Below are positions 53,657-62,162 of a DNA stretch of 64,000 nucleotides, in pieces. The DNA comes from G965225705 sp965225705 (GTDB lineage: Bacteria > Pseudomonadota > Alphaproteobacteria > Caulobacterales > Maricaulaceae). The position numbers were made by a program, and so were the translations under genes. Each line of letters opens with the position of its first letter. Within the stretch, counting starts at the first letter, position 1. Where the stretch lies: assembly GCA_965225705.1 (NCBI GenBank), contig OZ245325.1, positions 682,001 to 746,000 of the forward strand. The letters are read 5' to 3'. The notes below the pieces were generated by a model. The model searched no databases. It saw only the letters and a program-made list of their open reading frames with translations, and had not been told where the DNA came from.

Positions 53657-54292
53657 TTAGTAGGGAGATTCAAACCTGATAGGGTGACCATAACGTGGCG
53701 AATAATAGTATTTATCTGAGAAGGTAAGATCTTTTTTGATAAAAAAGTTTAAAAAAGCCGGGTATGTATACCGGGATTCCACGACGATAAGGTTGGCTCC
53801 GGCTTCAACAAGTTCCTCGGGAACAAAATCTGGGGAAGCTGGCAATGGTTTTTTAGGCTTTGCTCGTATTCTTGCGGCGAAGGGGGCAGTCTTATTTACC
53901 CAGCCGCTGATCATCAAAACATTAGTTTTTGTAGAATCTCTACTATCTCTTTCCATTTTGACAGAGGTCACAACTATGTTCAGATTTTTCTTGTTGGTGG
54001 GATAAGGTTCCATCAAACTTTGCCCGGCAAAGAAAATATCTTCCATGTCATCTTTGCTTAAGAGATCTTTTGGGCTCTGGGCTATCAGATCTCCTACAGA
54101 AGATGCGGCTGTTGAAGCTTTTGAACGTACCATATAGGCTCTGCTGAACTCTACAATGCCGAAGAAAAAAATGATAAGAATGGGGGCGATGAAAGCAAAT
54201 TCTACAGCAACCACTCCCCTGGAAGAAGAGAAAAAACAGGGTAAGGCCTTCAGGCTTCTCAGGTTTTCTTTCTGTATTCCTTGACTTTTCAT
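53657..54292 (-). CDS. TadE/TadG-family pilus assembly protein
   Basis: A 211-residue pseudopilin-like protein. After a cytosolic basic segment, GVVAVEFAFIAPILIIFFFGIVEFSRA (about 27-53) carries the E of the TadE-like prepilin motif and a single membrane helix; the rest is periplasmic. It is the second of two TadE-like genes on the minus strand (86 bases after the first). Together with the CpaC-N-like gene they form a small part of a Tad locus without the ATPase, secretin or platform genes in view. Confidence 0.85.
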   Translation of the reverse strand: MKSQGIQKENLRSLKALPCFFSSSRGVVAVEFAFIAPILIIFFFGIVEFSRAYMVRSKASTAASSVGDLIAQSPKDLLSKDDMEDIFFAGQSLMEPYPTNKKNLNIVVTSVKMERDSRDSTKTNVLMISGWVNKTAPFAARIRAKPKKPLPASPDFVPEELVEAGANLIVVESRYTYPAFLNFFIKKDLTFSDKYYYSPRYGHPIRFESPY

Positions 54293-54377
54293 GATAAAGC
54301 GGGCTCTCTTTTTTAGCTGGCATATGGATATTTAGGCATGTTCCCAAACAGTGTCTTTATAGAAAAGGGAGTAATCA

Positions 54378-54932
54378 TCAGGGTTCCCTTCTAAAAGCTG
54401 TTCCACTTACAATCCAATAGGAACTTTTATCCTGGCTATTTGCCAGGACTGTTCCGACAAAAGGCGTGAAAAGTTTCCATTTATAATAAAGATGAACGGT
54501 CATAATAGCACCTGGTTTTGCAGGATTAAACTGGAGGCGGTTTTCATCGAATGTCCCGTCTGTCAAAAAAGGTGATCTGTTTGGATCTCTGCCTCTAAAG
54601 CTGGTATATTCCACAACATCAAAATAAAGGTTTTGACAGTTCATAGGTTTCGGGAGAGATTGACACACTATCCTCTTATACTCCTGTTGTGTAGCATTGC
54701 CACTTTTTTGAAACTGGCCTGTACGGAGCTGACGTGAACTTGTCATAAGAAGGCTGTTGAGATTATTTTGTGCAAAAAAGAGAAGTCCAAACTCTACAAT
54801 AGCAAAAATTATGTAAAGAAAAGGCAGGAAAACAAGCGCAAATTCTATGGCTGTGGCACCTTTATTTTCTTTGCATGAAAAAAAGGATTTGAAAGTTTTT
54901 AAAAAGTCATTGCTTTGAAAAAAAGATAGCAT
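54378..54932 (-). CDS. TadE-like pilus assembly protein
   Basis: A 184-residue protein with the TadE signature KGATAIEFALVFLPFLYIIFA (about 23-43) and one membrane helix. The periplasmic part has two cysteines about 12 residues apart (ivCQSLPKPMNCQ), as in many alphaproteobacterial TadE minor pilins. A 76-base gap separates it from the CpaC-N-like gene upstream. Confidence 0.87.
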   Translation of the reverse strand: MLSFFQSNDFLKTFKSFFSCKENKGATAIEFALVFLPFLYIIFAIVEFGLLFFAQNNLNSLLMTSSRQLRTGQFQKSGNATQQEYKRIVCQSLPKPMNCQNLYFDVVEYTSFRGRDPNRSPFLTDGTFDENRLQFNPAKPGAIMTVHLYYKWKLFTPFVGTVLANSQDKSSYWIVSGTAFRREP

Positions 54933-55008
54933 AGCTAACGTCTCTCCACTTTTCTCAAAAGCTTTACAGCTTTAGGAACCTATCTTTTCAGAAAAAAAGA
55001 CTTCAAGC

Positions 55009-55380
55009 TCAGGTTTTCTCACCCTGCCTGGCTTCACATCTTGAAGAACAGTTATAATTCTTTTGCTCATCCCCAAGATAAAGAGAAACGGAGCTGCCAT
55101 CACCCGGATCTACAACAGAAATTTTTGTGCTGTAAAAAGTTTTTCCGTGAGCATCAGCTACAGTTAAGCTGGTTTCACCATAAGACTTTCCAAACAACAT
55201 AAGTGTTGTTGGGTTTAAAGCTTTAACATCAGCGACACTGTCATTACCGATAGCGATATGGGCTGCACTTTTTGGCAGGTTTATTGTATATGCCTTTTCA
55301 ACATTAAGCCTGATCTCCGCAAATGCACCCGGGGAAATCATCATGAAGCACGTGGCAAGAATGAGCTTGTTTATCTTCAT
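55009..55380 (-). CDS. Pilus assembly N-terminal domain protein (CpaC-N/RcpA-N-like)
   Basis: A 123-residue exported protein. The signal peptide ends GAFAE. The chain then matches the N-terminal pilus/secretin domain: KAYTINLPKSAAHIAIGNDSVADV, then LMLFGKSYGETSLTV and GKTFYSTKISVV. The end has NYNCSSRCE, a Cys pair common to the stand-alone version of this domain in alphaproteobacteria. It lacks the secretin domain of full CpaC. First gene of the small Tad group. Confidence 0.85.
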   Translation of the reverse strand: MKINKLILATCFMMISPGAFAEIRLNVEKAYTINLPKSAAHIAIGNDSVADVKALNPTTLMLFGKSYGETSLTVADAHGKTFYSTKISVVDPGDGSSVSLYLGDEQKNYNCSSRCEARQGEKT

Positions 55381-55621
55381 CTCACACCTTTACGGATTAA
55401 AAAAGTTCTTCAAATACAAAGAAAACCAACTAAAAGCAATCTTAAAAATACACCAAAGAATTTTAGTGAAGTTTTAAAAGAAGCGTTCCTTAAGACATAA
55501 TTCTTTACATGAACCTCTTACTATAAGCTTAAAGCTGGTGCGGAAAATAAGGCTAATTTAAAAAAAAGAGAAGTGTTTGGGATTTTTGTTTTATTTTTTA
55601 ACTATTTTGCAGGTTGCAGTT

Positions 55622-57409
55622 TTACATGTGTTCCGGAACTTCAAACCCTAAAATTTCAAAACCAATTTCTAAATGCCGCAAGACAAGGTGAATAAGGCTG
55701 AGGCGTGAAGTGCGCACAGCAGGAGAGACAGTTTCCGCTAAAACAGGGCAGGCTGCATAAAAACTCGAAAAGGCCTGTGCCAGCATATAAATATGATCAC
55801 AAAGAATATGGGGTGTGTATTTTTTATATGTTTCTTTAAGGACTTCATCAAAGCCATCTAAAACACGTGCCAGGGCTTGCTCTTCCGGGGTTGAAATAAT
55901 GAATTTAGTTTCTTGCCCTTCTATGATGATCTCTTTATTTTTGTGTTTTTTACAGGCTTTACGTAAAAGGGATTTAATACGTACCGCAGCATAGAGAAGA
56001 TAGGGCCCCGTTTTGCCTTCAAAAGAGGTAAAACGATCCACATCAAAAATATAATTGGTGGTGCGGTTGTTAGAAAGATCAGCAAATTTTAAGGCAGCGA
56101 GACCCACAGAACGGGCTATAGTCCTGCGTTCTCCAGATGATATATTTTGTGCAAGTCCTGCGTCTTCAAGGCGTGCTTCTGCTTTTTCTGTGACCAGGGT
56201 GATGAGATCAGAAAGTTTTAAAACACCCCCTGCACGTGTTTTAAAAGGACGACCATCAGGCCCGTTCATCGTCCCAAAACCAATAAAGTCAAGCTGGCCC
56301 TCAAAAGTGTATCCGGCACGTTCTGATGCCCTGAAGACTTTGGTGAAATGTTCGTTTTGACGCTGATCAACAACATAAAGGGTAAGGTCTGGGTTAAAAT
56401 TTTGACGCCTGTCTGCAATGGTTGCAAGATCCGTTGTTTCATAAAGGACTCCACCATCAGACTTTAACAAAAGAAAGGGGGGGATTTCGCGTTTATCACC
56501 CGCGCGACTGACACGGATAATGAGGGCACCCTGATCTTTCTCTACAATGTTTTTCTGTTTGAGATCTGTCACCATCTCAGGGATAAGGTGATCAACATCT
56601 GACTCTCCCTTCCAGAGATCAAAATGCACGCCAAGGTCTTTGAAATCCTTTTTTATCGATTCTGTTGAGAGGTTAACCAAACCCTGCCAGAGGGCATGAT
56701 AACCCTTATCTCCCTTCTGGAGTTTAAGGGTTGCAGCACGTGCGTCTTCAAGGCGCTTTGGGTCCTGACGACATGCCAGAACTGCTTCGGGATAAAGGGC
56801 CTCAAGTTCATCGAGGCTGGTGTCTGGTTCGTCAGGCCAGGTTTGGGCTTTGGGATCAAAATAAGGCCAGTCGGGATATTTATGTCTGAAAGCATCAATA
56901 ACCTGCCCCATCTGCAAACCCCAGTCGCCAAGATGAACATCACTGATAACCCTGTCCCCACGATAGCGGAACAGACGCTGAAGACAGTCGCCAAGAATGG
57001 AAGCGCGCAAATGTCCTACATGCAGAGGTTTGGCAATATTGGGTCCACCGAAATCTATAAGAACGGTGCGGGGGGGGGTCTGTTGAGAGGTGCCAGCCCT
57101 CTCATCCTGATAAAAAGCTTCAAGCGTTTGATTGTAAAGACTGTTTTTAGGGGTAAGGTTTAAAAAACCCGGGCCAGCAATTTCTACGTTTTCAAGCTCA
57201 GGGGCTGTTTGCAAATGCTCTGCAAGCTTATGGGCAATATCACGGGGCGCGCGCCCGGCTTTTTGAGCTGCACTCAGGGCACCATTGCATTGATATGGCG
57301 CAAGATCAGGACGGTCAGAGAGAACAGTACGCCCCAGTTCTTTTGGCAAACCAAGGCTTTCGAAGGCTTCCCCCACACGCTGTGAGAGCTGGTCTGTAAC
57401 AGAGAGCAT
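55622..57409 (-). CDS. argS: Arginyl-tRNA synthetase
   Basis: A class I aminoacyl-tRNA synthetase of 595 residues. The N-terminal Add-1 domain is followed by the HIGH motif in NIAKPLHVGHLRAS, and the KMSK-equivalent is PFKTRAGGVLKL, the usual form in ArgRS of this type. A DALR anticodon-binding domain ends with EIGFEILGFEVPEHM. In many alphaproteobacteria argS follows erpA-dgt; here it stands alone. Confidence 0.96.
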   Translation of the reverse strand: MLSVTDQLSQRVGEAFESLGLPKELGRTVLSDRPDLAPYQCNGALSAAQKAGRAPRDIAHKLAEHLQTAPELENVEIAGPGFLNLTPKNSLYNQTLEAFYQDERAGTSQQTPPRTVLIDFGGPNIAKPLHVGHLRASILGDCLQRLFRYRGDRVISDVHLGDWGLQMGQVIDAFRHKYPDWPYFDPKAQTWPDEPDTSLDELEALYPEAVLACRQDPKRLEDARAATLKLQKGDKGYHALWQGLVNLSTESIKKDFKDLGVHFDLWKGESDVDHLIPEMVTDLKQKNIVEKDQGALIIRVSRAGDKREIPPFLLLKSDGGVLYETTDLATIADRRQNFNPDLTLYVVDQRQNEHFTKVFRASERAGYTFEGQLDFIGFGTMNGPDGRPFKTRAGGVLKLSDLITLVTEKAEARLEDAGLAQNISSGERRTIARSVGLAALKFADLSNNRTTNYIFDVDRFTSFEGKTGPYLLYAAVRIKSLLRKACKKHKNKEIIIEGQETKFIISTPEEQALARVLDGFDEVLKETYKKYTPHILCDHIYMLAQAFSSFYAACPVLAETVSPAVRTSRLSLIHLVLRHLEIGFEILGFEVPEHM

Positions 57410-57521
57410 AGCTCATCTCCTATCTTTTTCTAACAATGAAAAGAGACGCTTTTCTTTCTTGCTTCCTTAAGGGGAGACGGAGATTAAGGAAAAACATCCT
57501 CAAATTTTGTCCTGTTTACGG

Positions 57522-58115
57522 TCACTTTATATCTTTTTTCGGCATATCCTGACCAGCATTCGCCCGAAAACGTTTGCCGGCACGGTTAAAGCTGATTTGC
57601 TCGGGGGTGAGGTTAAAGCCTGTGATAATTTCAAAATTTGATCCGGAAACTTTCTCATGGGCACGGGGAATAAGGATATGATCGTGTGTTTTTTGGATAA
57701 AGACTCTGTCCTCGCCCTGAGGAAAGCTGACCTCAAGGGTAAAACTTTGCCTGCTTAAAATCACACCAGCTTTATTCGTCACAGCAATAAAGTAACTATA
57801 GGTATGCGTGTTGTCGCTGGCGGCGGGCCCACGTCCAAAGCCAAAATCAAGAACAAGATTGGATTTTATAGGCCGATCGGCAAAATAGCGACAAAAGCTT
57901 TCCACATGATCAATTTCCCCCGTAAATGTGATATGAGAGAAGCGCTCCTGTCCCCCTTTAAAGGCAACAAGACGCGCCGCATCATGAAGGGCCAGACCAC
58001 GGGGACAGGGTCCGGGATTGGGTTTGCTGGCTTCACCAACACCAAATTTGTCCTGGACATTTTGACAGCCTGGCACAAGAAAAAAACATATGAAAAAGAG
58101 AGAAAAACGTAGCAT
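57522..58115 (-). CDS. Predicted lipoprotein, unknown function
   Basis: A 197-residue protein with a lipoprotein signal: FSLFFICFFLVPGC, where VPGC fits the lipobox and Cys17 would be lipidated. The mature part has ARLVAFKGG, a Cys in VESFCRYF, FGFGRGPAASD and a SYFIAVTNKAG strand segment; it looks like a small beta-sandwich. The pattern recurs in conserved alphaproteobacterial lipoproteins I cannot name. It lies just upstream of argS on the same strand. Confidence 0.8.
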   Translation of the reverse strand: MLRFSLFFICFFLVPGCQNVQDKFGVGEASKPNPGPCPRGLALHDAARLVAFKGGQERFSHITFTGEIDHVESFCRYFADRPIKSNLVLDFGFGRGPAASDNTHTYSYFIAVTNKAGVILSRQSFTLEVSFPQGEDRVFIQKTHDHILIPRAHEKVSGSNFEIITGFNLTPEQISFNRAGKRFRANAGQDMPKKDIK

Positions 58116-58341
58116 GGCTTTTGTTCCGGTGATCGTGATGAAAAATAAGTCTTATACAATTTTACAGTGTAAACAAGGTTTAAAAAGGAAAAACATACAC
58201 ATTTTTCATATCTGCTCTGCCTTCGTAAAATTTTTATAGGGGGTGTAGAAAATTCCTGAAGACGGGTAAGTCTTTTTTTAAGTCCAAATTAATTTTATAC
58301 CAGTATAAAAGTTGTTTTAAAATTTTAAAGGTGTATTCATC

Positions 58342-58896
58342 ATGCCGGCAACGGGTAGTACGACGCTTAAACTCCATCCGGGGGCAGTTTTTCCAGATAT
58401 TGATGTTTATGGTCTGAATGATGAAACTGTCAGGCTTGGACAGCCTGCGCAGGGGACGGACTGGCAAATCGTGATGGTGTATCGGGGGCAACATTGTGCC
58501 TTATGTACAGACTATCTCAATCACCTGGAAGGCTTCAGACAGCGCCTTTTTGATATTGGGGTTGATCTGGTGGCGGTCTCTGCAGATAAAAAGCCCCAGT
58601 TACAGAAGCATTTGGAAAAGCTGACGGTACGTTTCCCCCTTTGTTATGGTCTGACAGAGCAGCAGATGAAGAAGCTGGGCCTTTATATTTCTACACCGCG
58701 GTCTGAGAAGGAAAACAACCACCCTTTTGCAGAGCCCGGGCTTTTTATTATCAATGATGAGGGGGTGTTGCATGTGGTGGCTGTGTCAAACAACCCTTTT
58801 GTGCGTCCTGATGCAGAAGGGGTTGTTTCTGGTCTGGAATGGATCCGAAATCCGGACAATCATTATCCGATAAGAGGAACCTACCGCACGGACTGA
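58342..58896 (+). CDS. AhpC/TSA-type peroxiredoxin-like protein
   Basis: A 184-residue thioredoxin-fold protein. VYRGQHCALCTDYL (about 47-60) holds a CxxC with the first Cys in the peroxidatic position after strand beta-3. DLVAVSADKK and PGLFIINDEGVL match the AhpC/TSA domain. It is probably a thiol peroxidase or redoxin; no second resolving Cys is apparent beyond the CxxC. It is a single gene and lies next to the TIR cassette. Confidence 0.88.
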   Translation: MPATGSTTLKLHPGAVFPDIDVYGLNDETVRLGQPAQGTDWQIVMVYRGQHCALCTDYLNHLEGFRQRLFDIGVDLVAVSADKKPQLQKHLEKLTVRFPLCYGLTEQQMKKLGLYISTPRSEKENNHPFAEPGLFIINDEGVLHVVAVSNNPFVRPDAEGVVSGLEWIRNPDNHYPIRGTYRTD

Positions 58897-59027
58897 GGGC
58901 AAAAACAGGGGCAATAGCTGACATGTGGGAGGCGTAGGTCATAAAAGGATAAGCGTGCTGTTTCGTATGAAAGGCTGGACCAGAATTATGGCTGGGGCTT
59001 ACTTATACTATTTCTTATTTTGTCTTC

Positions 59028-59056
59028 TTGTGCAACGCCCCTCCATGACATATACT
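59028..59056 (+). promoter_or_regulatory. Candidate promoter of the TIR cassette
   Basis: TTGTGC (59028-59033), a 17-base spacer, then TATACT (59051-59056). ACTTGT x3 (59054-59071) begins within the -10 box. The start site would lie near 59063, about 36 bases before the GTG. Confidence 0.45.
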
Positions 59057-59098
59057 TGTACTTGTACTTGTGCGTAAGAGATTTGTTGGAGAATTATC

Positions 59099-59542
59099 GT
59101 GGAAATTAACGTGTTTATTAGCCATTCATGGAACTATACAGAGCATTATGAAACACTAAGAAAGTGGATTTTTGAAGAAAACTGTGGGCCAGTTAACTTC
59201 TGTGACTATTCTATCCCAAAGGATGATCCAATTCACAATGCACGAACATCAGATGAATTAAAAGATCGAATTTTTGCTGAAATTCAAAAAAGCGATGTGG
59301 TGGTGATTCCCACAGGTGTTTATGTAACATACAGCAAGTGGATTAAGAAAGAAATTGACGGTGCAAAAGAATACAATCGCCCCATATTAGCAGTAAGTTT
59401 ATGGGGTAGCGATCGTAAATCGTCGAAGGTTCAATCTGCTGCAGATGAAATGGTGGGCTGGAAAAAAGATTCGGTGGTAGAGGGAATATGTTCCCTTCAT
59501 GCAAAATTGACGGTGCAAAAGAATACAAGCGCCCCATATTAG
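59099..59542 (+). CDS. TIR-domain protein (Thoeris ThsB-like class)
   Basis: A 147-residue cytosolic TIR domain, GTG start with GGAG upstream. NVFISHSW opens strand beta-A. KSDVVVIPTGVYVTYSKWIKKEIDGA aligns with the TIR alpha-C region, where Glu85 (W-x3-E) takes the place of the catalytic glutamate of TIR NAD-hydrolases and cyclases such as SARM1 and ThsB. RPILAVSLWG is the next strand. The C-terminus is altered: after SLHA (135) a 152-base tandem duplication shifts the frame and gives a new 12-residue tail. Without it the protein would be 143 residues ending WYHGCGN and overlap the next gene. Role inferred: signal producer or effector of a defence system. Confidence 0.8.
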   Translation: MEINVFISHSWNYTEHYETLRKWIFEENCGPVNFCDYSIPKDDPIHNARTSDELKDRIFAEIQKSDVVVIPTGVYVTYSKWIKKEIDGAKEYNRPILAVSLWGSDRKSSKVQSAADEMVGWKKDSVVEGICSLHAKLTVQKNTSAPY

Positions 59543-59655
59543 CAGTAAGTTTACGGGGTAGCGATCGTAAATCGTCGAAGGTTCAATCTGCTGCACATGA
59601 AATGGTGGGCTGGAAAAAAGATTCGGTGGTAGAGGGAATATATTCTCTTCATGCA
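59352..59655 (+). repeat. 152-bp tandem duplication of the TIR gene 3' end
   Basis: Copy 1 at about 59352-59503 and copy 2 at about 59504-59655 start with AAATTGACGGTGCAAAAGAA. They differ at about five positions, so the event is not brand new and not a simple assembly artefact. Since 152 is not a multiple of three, the TIR frame is broken at the junction. Copy 2 lacks the segment with Glu85. Confidence 0.93.
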
Positions 59656-60241
59656 GAATGGTATCATGGGTGCGGAAATTAAAAAGTCTCTTTTTCCTAC
59701 AGAGGAGGGAGACTATGGTTCTGACTACAGGACGCACTATTTAGAGGTTTATAGAATCTATGTAGAGCGCATGGATGCTGTTAGTGCACGGCGAGAATCA
59801 GCGAATACATTTTTTTTATCTCTCCACACTGTGTTGATTGGTGTTATGGGCTATGTTGGTAACTCAGAAGTTTTCATGAAGATGATGGTTGGGGTAGTTG
59901 GCTGCATCCTAAGCTATTTTTGGTATCGTTTATTGTTATCGTACAGAAGTTTAAACGCTGCTAAATGTGATGTCATTCTTGAGATCGAAAAAAAATTACC
60001 CCTTTCGCCTTACGGTGCAGAGTGGCGTTGCCTGGGCTATAAGGATAAGAACTCAAATAAGTATAGACCCCTGACACACATTGAAGTTTGGGTGCCAGGC
60101 GTATTTATGGTCTTATACTTTTGTGCTGTTGTTTTTATATTAAGATCAGACCTTTTCTCAATTTTCCAGGGCCTGGTTTTGAAAAGGCCTGGTTTTGAAA
60201 AATTCTTAGCCAATACATCTATTCAAAGTGGTTTACTGTAG
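59651..60241 (+). CDS. Small multi-spanning membrane protein (RipA/2TM-effector-like)
   Basis: A 196-residue protein; ATG 59666 is an alternative start five codons in. It has a helical N-terminus (HYLEVYRIYVERMDAVSARRESANTF), two closely spaced membrane helices (about 53-70 and 75-97), a cytosolic stretch and a third helix (about 146-165). The Y...ER...va.RRe.aN.ff opening is shared by small membrane proteins annotated as RipA-family octamers or SLATT-like effectors, which recur beside TIR and nucleotide-sensing genes. In the undisrupted version its start would overlap the TIR stop. The C-terminus was extended by a 16-base duplication. Role inferred: pore or membrane effector partner of the TIR protein. 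Confidence 0.7.
   Translation: MQNGIMGAEIKKSLFPTEEGDYGSDYRTHYLEVYRIYVERMDAVSARRESANTFFLSLHTVLIGVMGYVGNSEVFMKMMVGVVGCILSYFWYRLLLSYRSLNAAKCDVILEIEKKLPLSPYGAEWRCLGYKDKNSNKYRPLTHIEVWVPGVFMVLYFCAVVFILRSDLFSIFQGLVLKRPGFEKFLANTSIQSGLL
60170..60201 (+). repeat. 16-bp tandem duplication altering a C-terminus
   Basis: GGCCTGGTTTTGAAAA occurs twice in tandem and perfectly (60170-60185, 60186-60201). Removing one copy would end the membrane protein at LVLKNS, about 180 residues; the duplication shifts frame and adds the RPGFEKF tail. Confidence 0.95.
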
Positions 60242-60512
60242 CACATAAAATAAGCCGGGCTTCATGTCATCAGGTAATGTTAGGGGCACAAACTGCACAT
60301 CTGACGTGATGAGATTGAAAGAACCGGCATTCAGTTGTAGATACTTCTTACGATCTGGTAACGTCACCATATACGTTTTATCGCACCCCTGCTAGGGTTC
60401 TTCTTGCAGAGTAACCAGATTCAGTTAGACAGGCAGGTCTCCGTCTTGTCATCATCCTCCGGGCTATAGAGCATGTGGAACTTTAACCACTTTCTGCCCC
60501 TGCTCCCCTGAT
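60233..60512 (-). pseudogene. Decayed coding fragment, unknown family
   Basis: On the minus strand an ORF from ATG 60370 to stop 60233 reads MVTLPDRKKYLQLNAGS... to PDDMKPGLFYVLQ. Upstream of it the same frame continues as VTLQEEP(stop)QGCDKTY, broken by TAG, and further upstream NISGEQGQKVVKVPHA appears in the same orientation. This looks like the 3' part of a gene with several nonsense or frame changes. Its last codons overlap the end of the membrane protein gene on the other strand. I do not recognise the family. Confidence 0.4.
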
Positions 60513-60683
60513 ATGTTCAACACCCCACCTTCTGTTGCAGTGTTAGAGGCAAAGAAAGCCATGATGTTTTGGACTCATGCCGTCGCCGGGTGCTGGCAGG
60601 TGATGGCTGAGGCTGAAAGGGCTGGTGATGATAAAAAGCACAGGCCCGGCTTTATGGCCTTTTATGATGCGTGTCTTTGCTGA
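60513..60683 (+). CDS. Possible small helical protein (56 aa)
   Basis: A frame starting MFNTPPSVAVLEAKKAMMFW and ending FYDACLC at TGA 60681. It is helical and Ala-rich, with a codon pattern that looks plausible. It converges on hemA and overlaps the hemA end by 22 bases. No clear ribosome binding site is seen. It may be real, the remnant of a larger gene, or chance. Confidence 0.3.
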   Translation: MFNTPPSVAVLEAKKAMMFWTHAVAGCWQVMAEAERAGDDKKHRPGFMAFYDACLC

Positions 60684-61894
60684 CTGAAGACATGATTGTG
60701 CAGCCAGAGCTCTTCCAGCGTCCGGGCCAGATAGCTGATATCTTCCTGCGTATGTACTGCCGAAGCTGTCAGGCGTAGCCTTTCTGTACCTTTTGGTACT
60801 GTTGGGTAATTGATGGGCTGGACATAGATGTCATAAACGTCCAGTAAAATATCCGTGACTTCACGACAGCATGTGGGCTCTCCGACAATCAGGGGCACAA
60901 TATGCGTATCACCATCATAGAATTTAAGCCCGGCCTTTTTAAGGAGGGATTTAAGGTATGCTACGTTGGCGTGCATGGTTTCCCGTTCCGTGGAAGAGGT
61001 TTTTAAATGCTCCACAGAAGCGTGTGCAGCAGCAAGGGTAGCAGGGGGTAAGCTTGTGGTAAAAATAAACCCGGGTGCAACACTGCGAATAGCATCAAGG
61101 ATAATACGCCTGCCCGTAATGAATCCCCCCATTGATCCATAACCCTTACCAAAAGTACCTTCAATAATATCAAGGCGCTCCATCAGTCCCAGTTGTTCTG
61201 CAACGCCCCCTCCACGTGGGCCGTAAAGTCCGACGGCATGAACCTCATCAATATAGGTAAGGGCATGATATTTTTCTGCCAGTTCAAGAATGTCTTCAAC
61301 AGGTCCAATATCACCTTCCATGGAATAGACAGATTCAAATGCAATAATCTTAGGACGCCTGCTGTCAACGGATTTGAGAAGAAATTCTAAATGCTCAGCA
61401 TCATTGTGACGAAAGATGAATTTCTCACAACGGCTGGAAGAAATGCCATGAATCATGGAGGCATGATTTAATGCATCTGAGAAAATAGCACAGCCGGGCA
61501 TCAGTTTTCCAAGTGTACTGAGGGTCCCCTCATTGGCCACATAGCCCGAGGAGAAAACCAGACCTGCCTCTTTTTTGTGCAAATCTGCAACCGAGTCTTC
61601 CAACATAGTGTGATATGTGGTGGTTCCCGAAATATTGCGTGTTCCCCCTGCGCCTGTCCCGGCGCGGGTAAGAGCATCCTGTGCAGCCTGGATAACCTTT
61701 GGGTGTTGCCCCATGCCCAAATAATCATTTCCACACCAGATAGTGACCTCTTTATGTTGTCCTGACGGGCTGGTATAGCGTGCACGTGGAAAGCGCCCGG
61801 CAATACGCTCCAGCTGAGCAAAATAGCGATAGCGACCTTCCTGTCTGATACCATCAATACAGTCTTGGAAGTGTTGGTTATAGTCAACAGTCAC
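60662..61894 (-). CDS. hemA: 5-aminolevulinate synthase
   Basis: PLP enzyme of the Shemin pathway: condenses glycine and succinyl-CoA to 5-aminolevulinate, the first step of tetrapyrrole synthesis in alphaproteobacteria. The 410 residues include WCGNDYLGMGQHP, GAGGTRNISGTTTYH, FSDALNHASMI, YIDEVHAVGLYG and the PLP lysine in EGTFGKGYGSMGG. RLRLTASAVHT near the end is also diagnostic. It is a single gene. Confidence 0.97.
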   Translation of the reverse strand: MTVDYNQHFQDCIDGIRQEGRYRYFAQLERIAGRFPRARYTSPSGQHKEVTIWCGNDYLGMGQHPKVIQAAQDALTRAGTGAGGTRNISGTTTYHTMLEDSVADLHKKEAGLVFSSGYVANEGTLSTLGKLMPGCAIFSDALNHASMIHGISSSRCEKFIFRHNDAEHLEFLLKSVDSRRPKIIAFESVYSMEGDIGPVEDILELAEKYHALTYIDEVHAVGLYGPRGGGVAEQLGLMERLDIIEGTFGKGYGSMGGFITGRRIILDAIRSVAPGFIFTTSLPPATLAAAHASVEHLKTSSTERETMHANVAYLKSLLKKAGLKFYDGDTHIVPLIVGEPTCCREVTDILLDVYDIYVQPINYPTVPKGTERLRLTASAVHTQEDISYLARTLEELWLHNHVFSQQRHAS

Positions 61895-62162
61895 ACATTG
61901 TCTCCGGTCTTTAGATGCTTATAATGTCCTTACGCATTCCATACACACCCACGCAGAAAGAAAAAACCCCCAAATATATGAAGTTATGTAAGGTTTTACT
62001 GCATTGACAGGTGATCCAAACTCAAAAATTTTTTCTTATCAGTTTTCAGTCTATAATTTCCTGACTTCCACCCAGTATAGAGCTGTTTTGAGGTGGTGTC
62101 TATGAGCTTAACACTCTCTTTAAGATTTTGTAGATATTTCTTTTGCTGAGAAGGTGAGCGGT

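Noticed and set aside
59343..59737. Long minus-strand frames opposite the TIR gene
   Set aside because: They are mirror frames of the 152-bp duplication and have no coding features.
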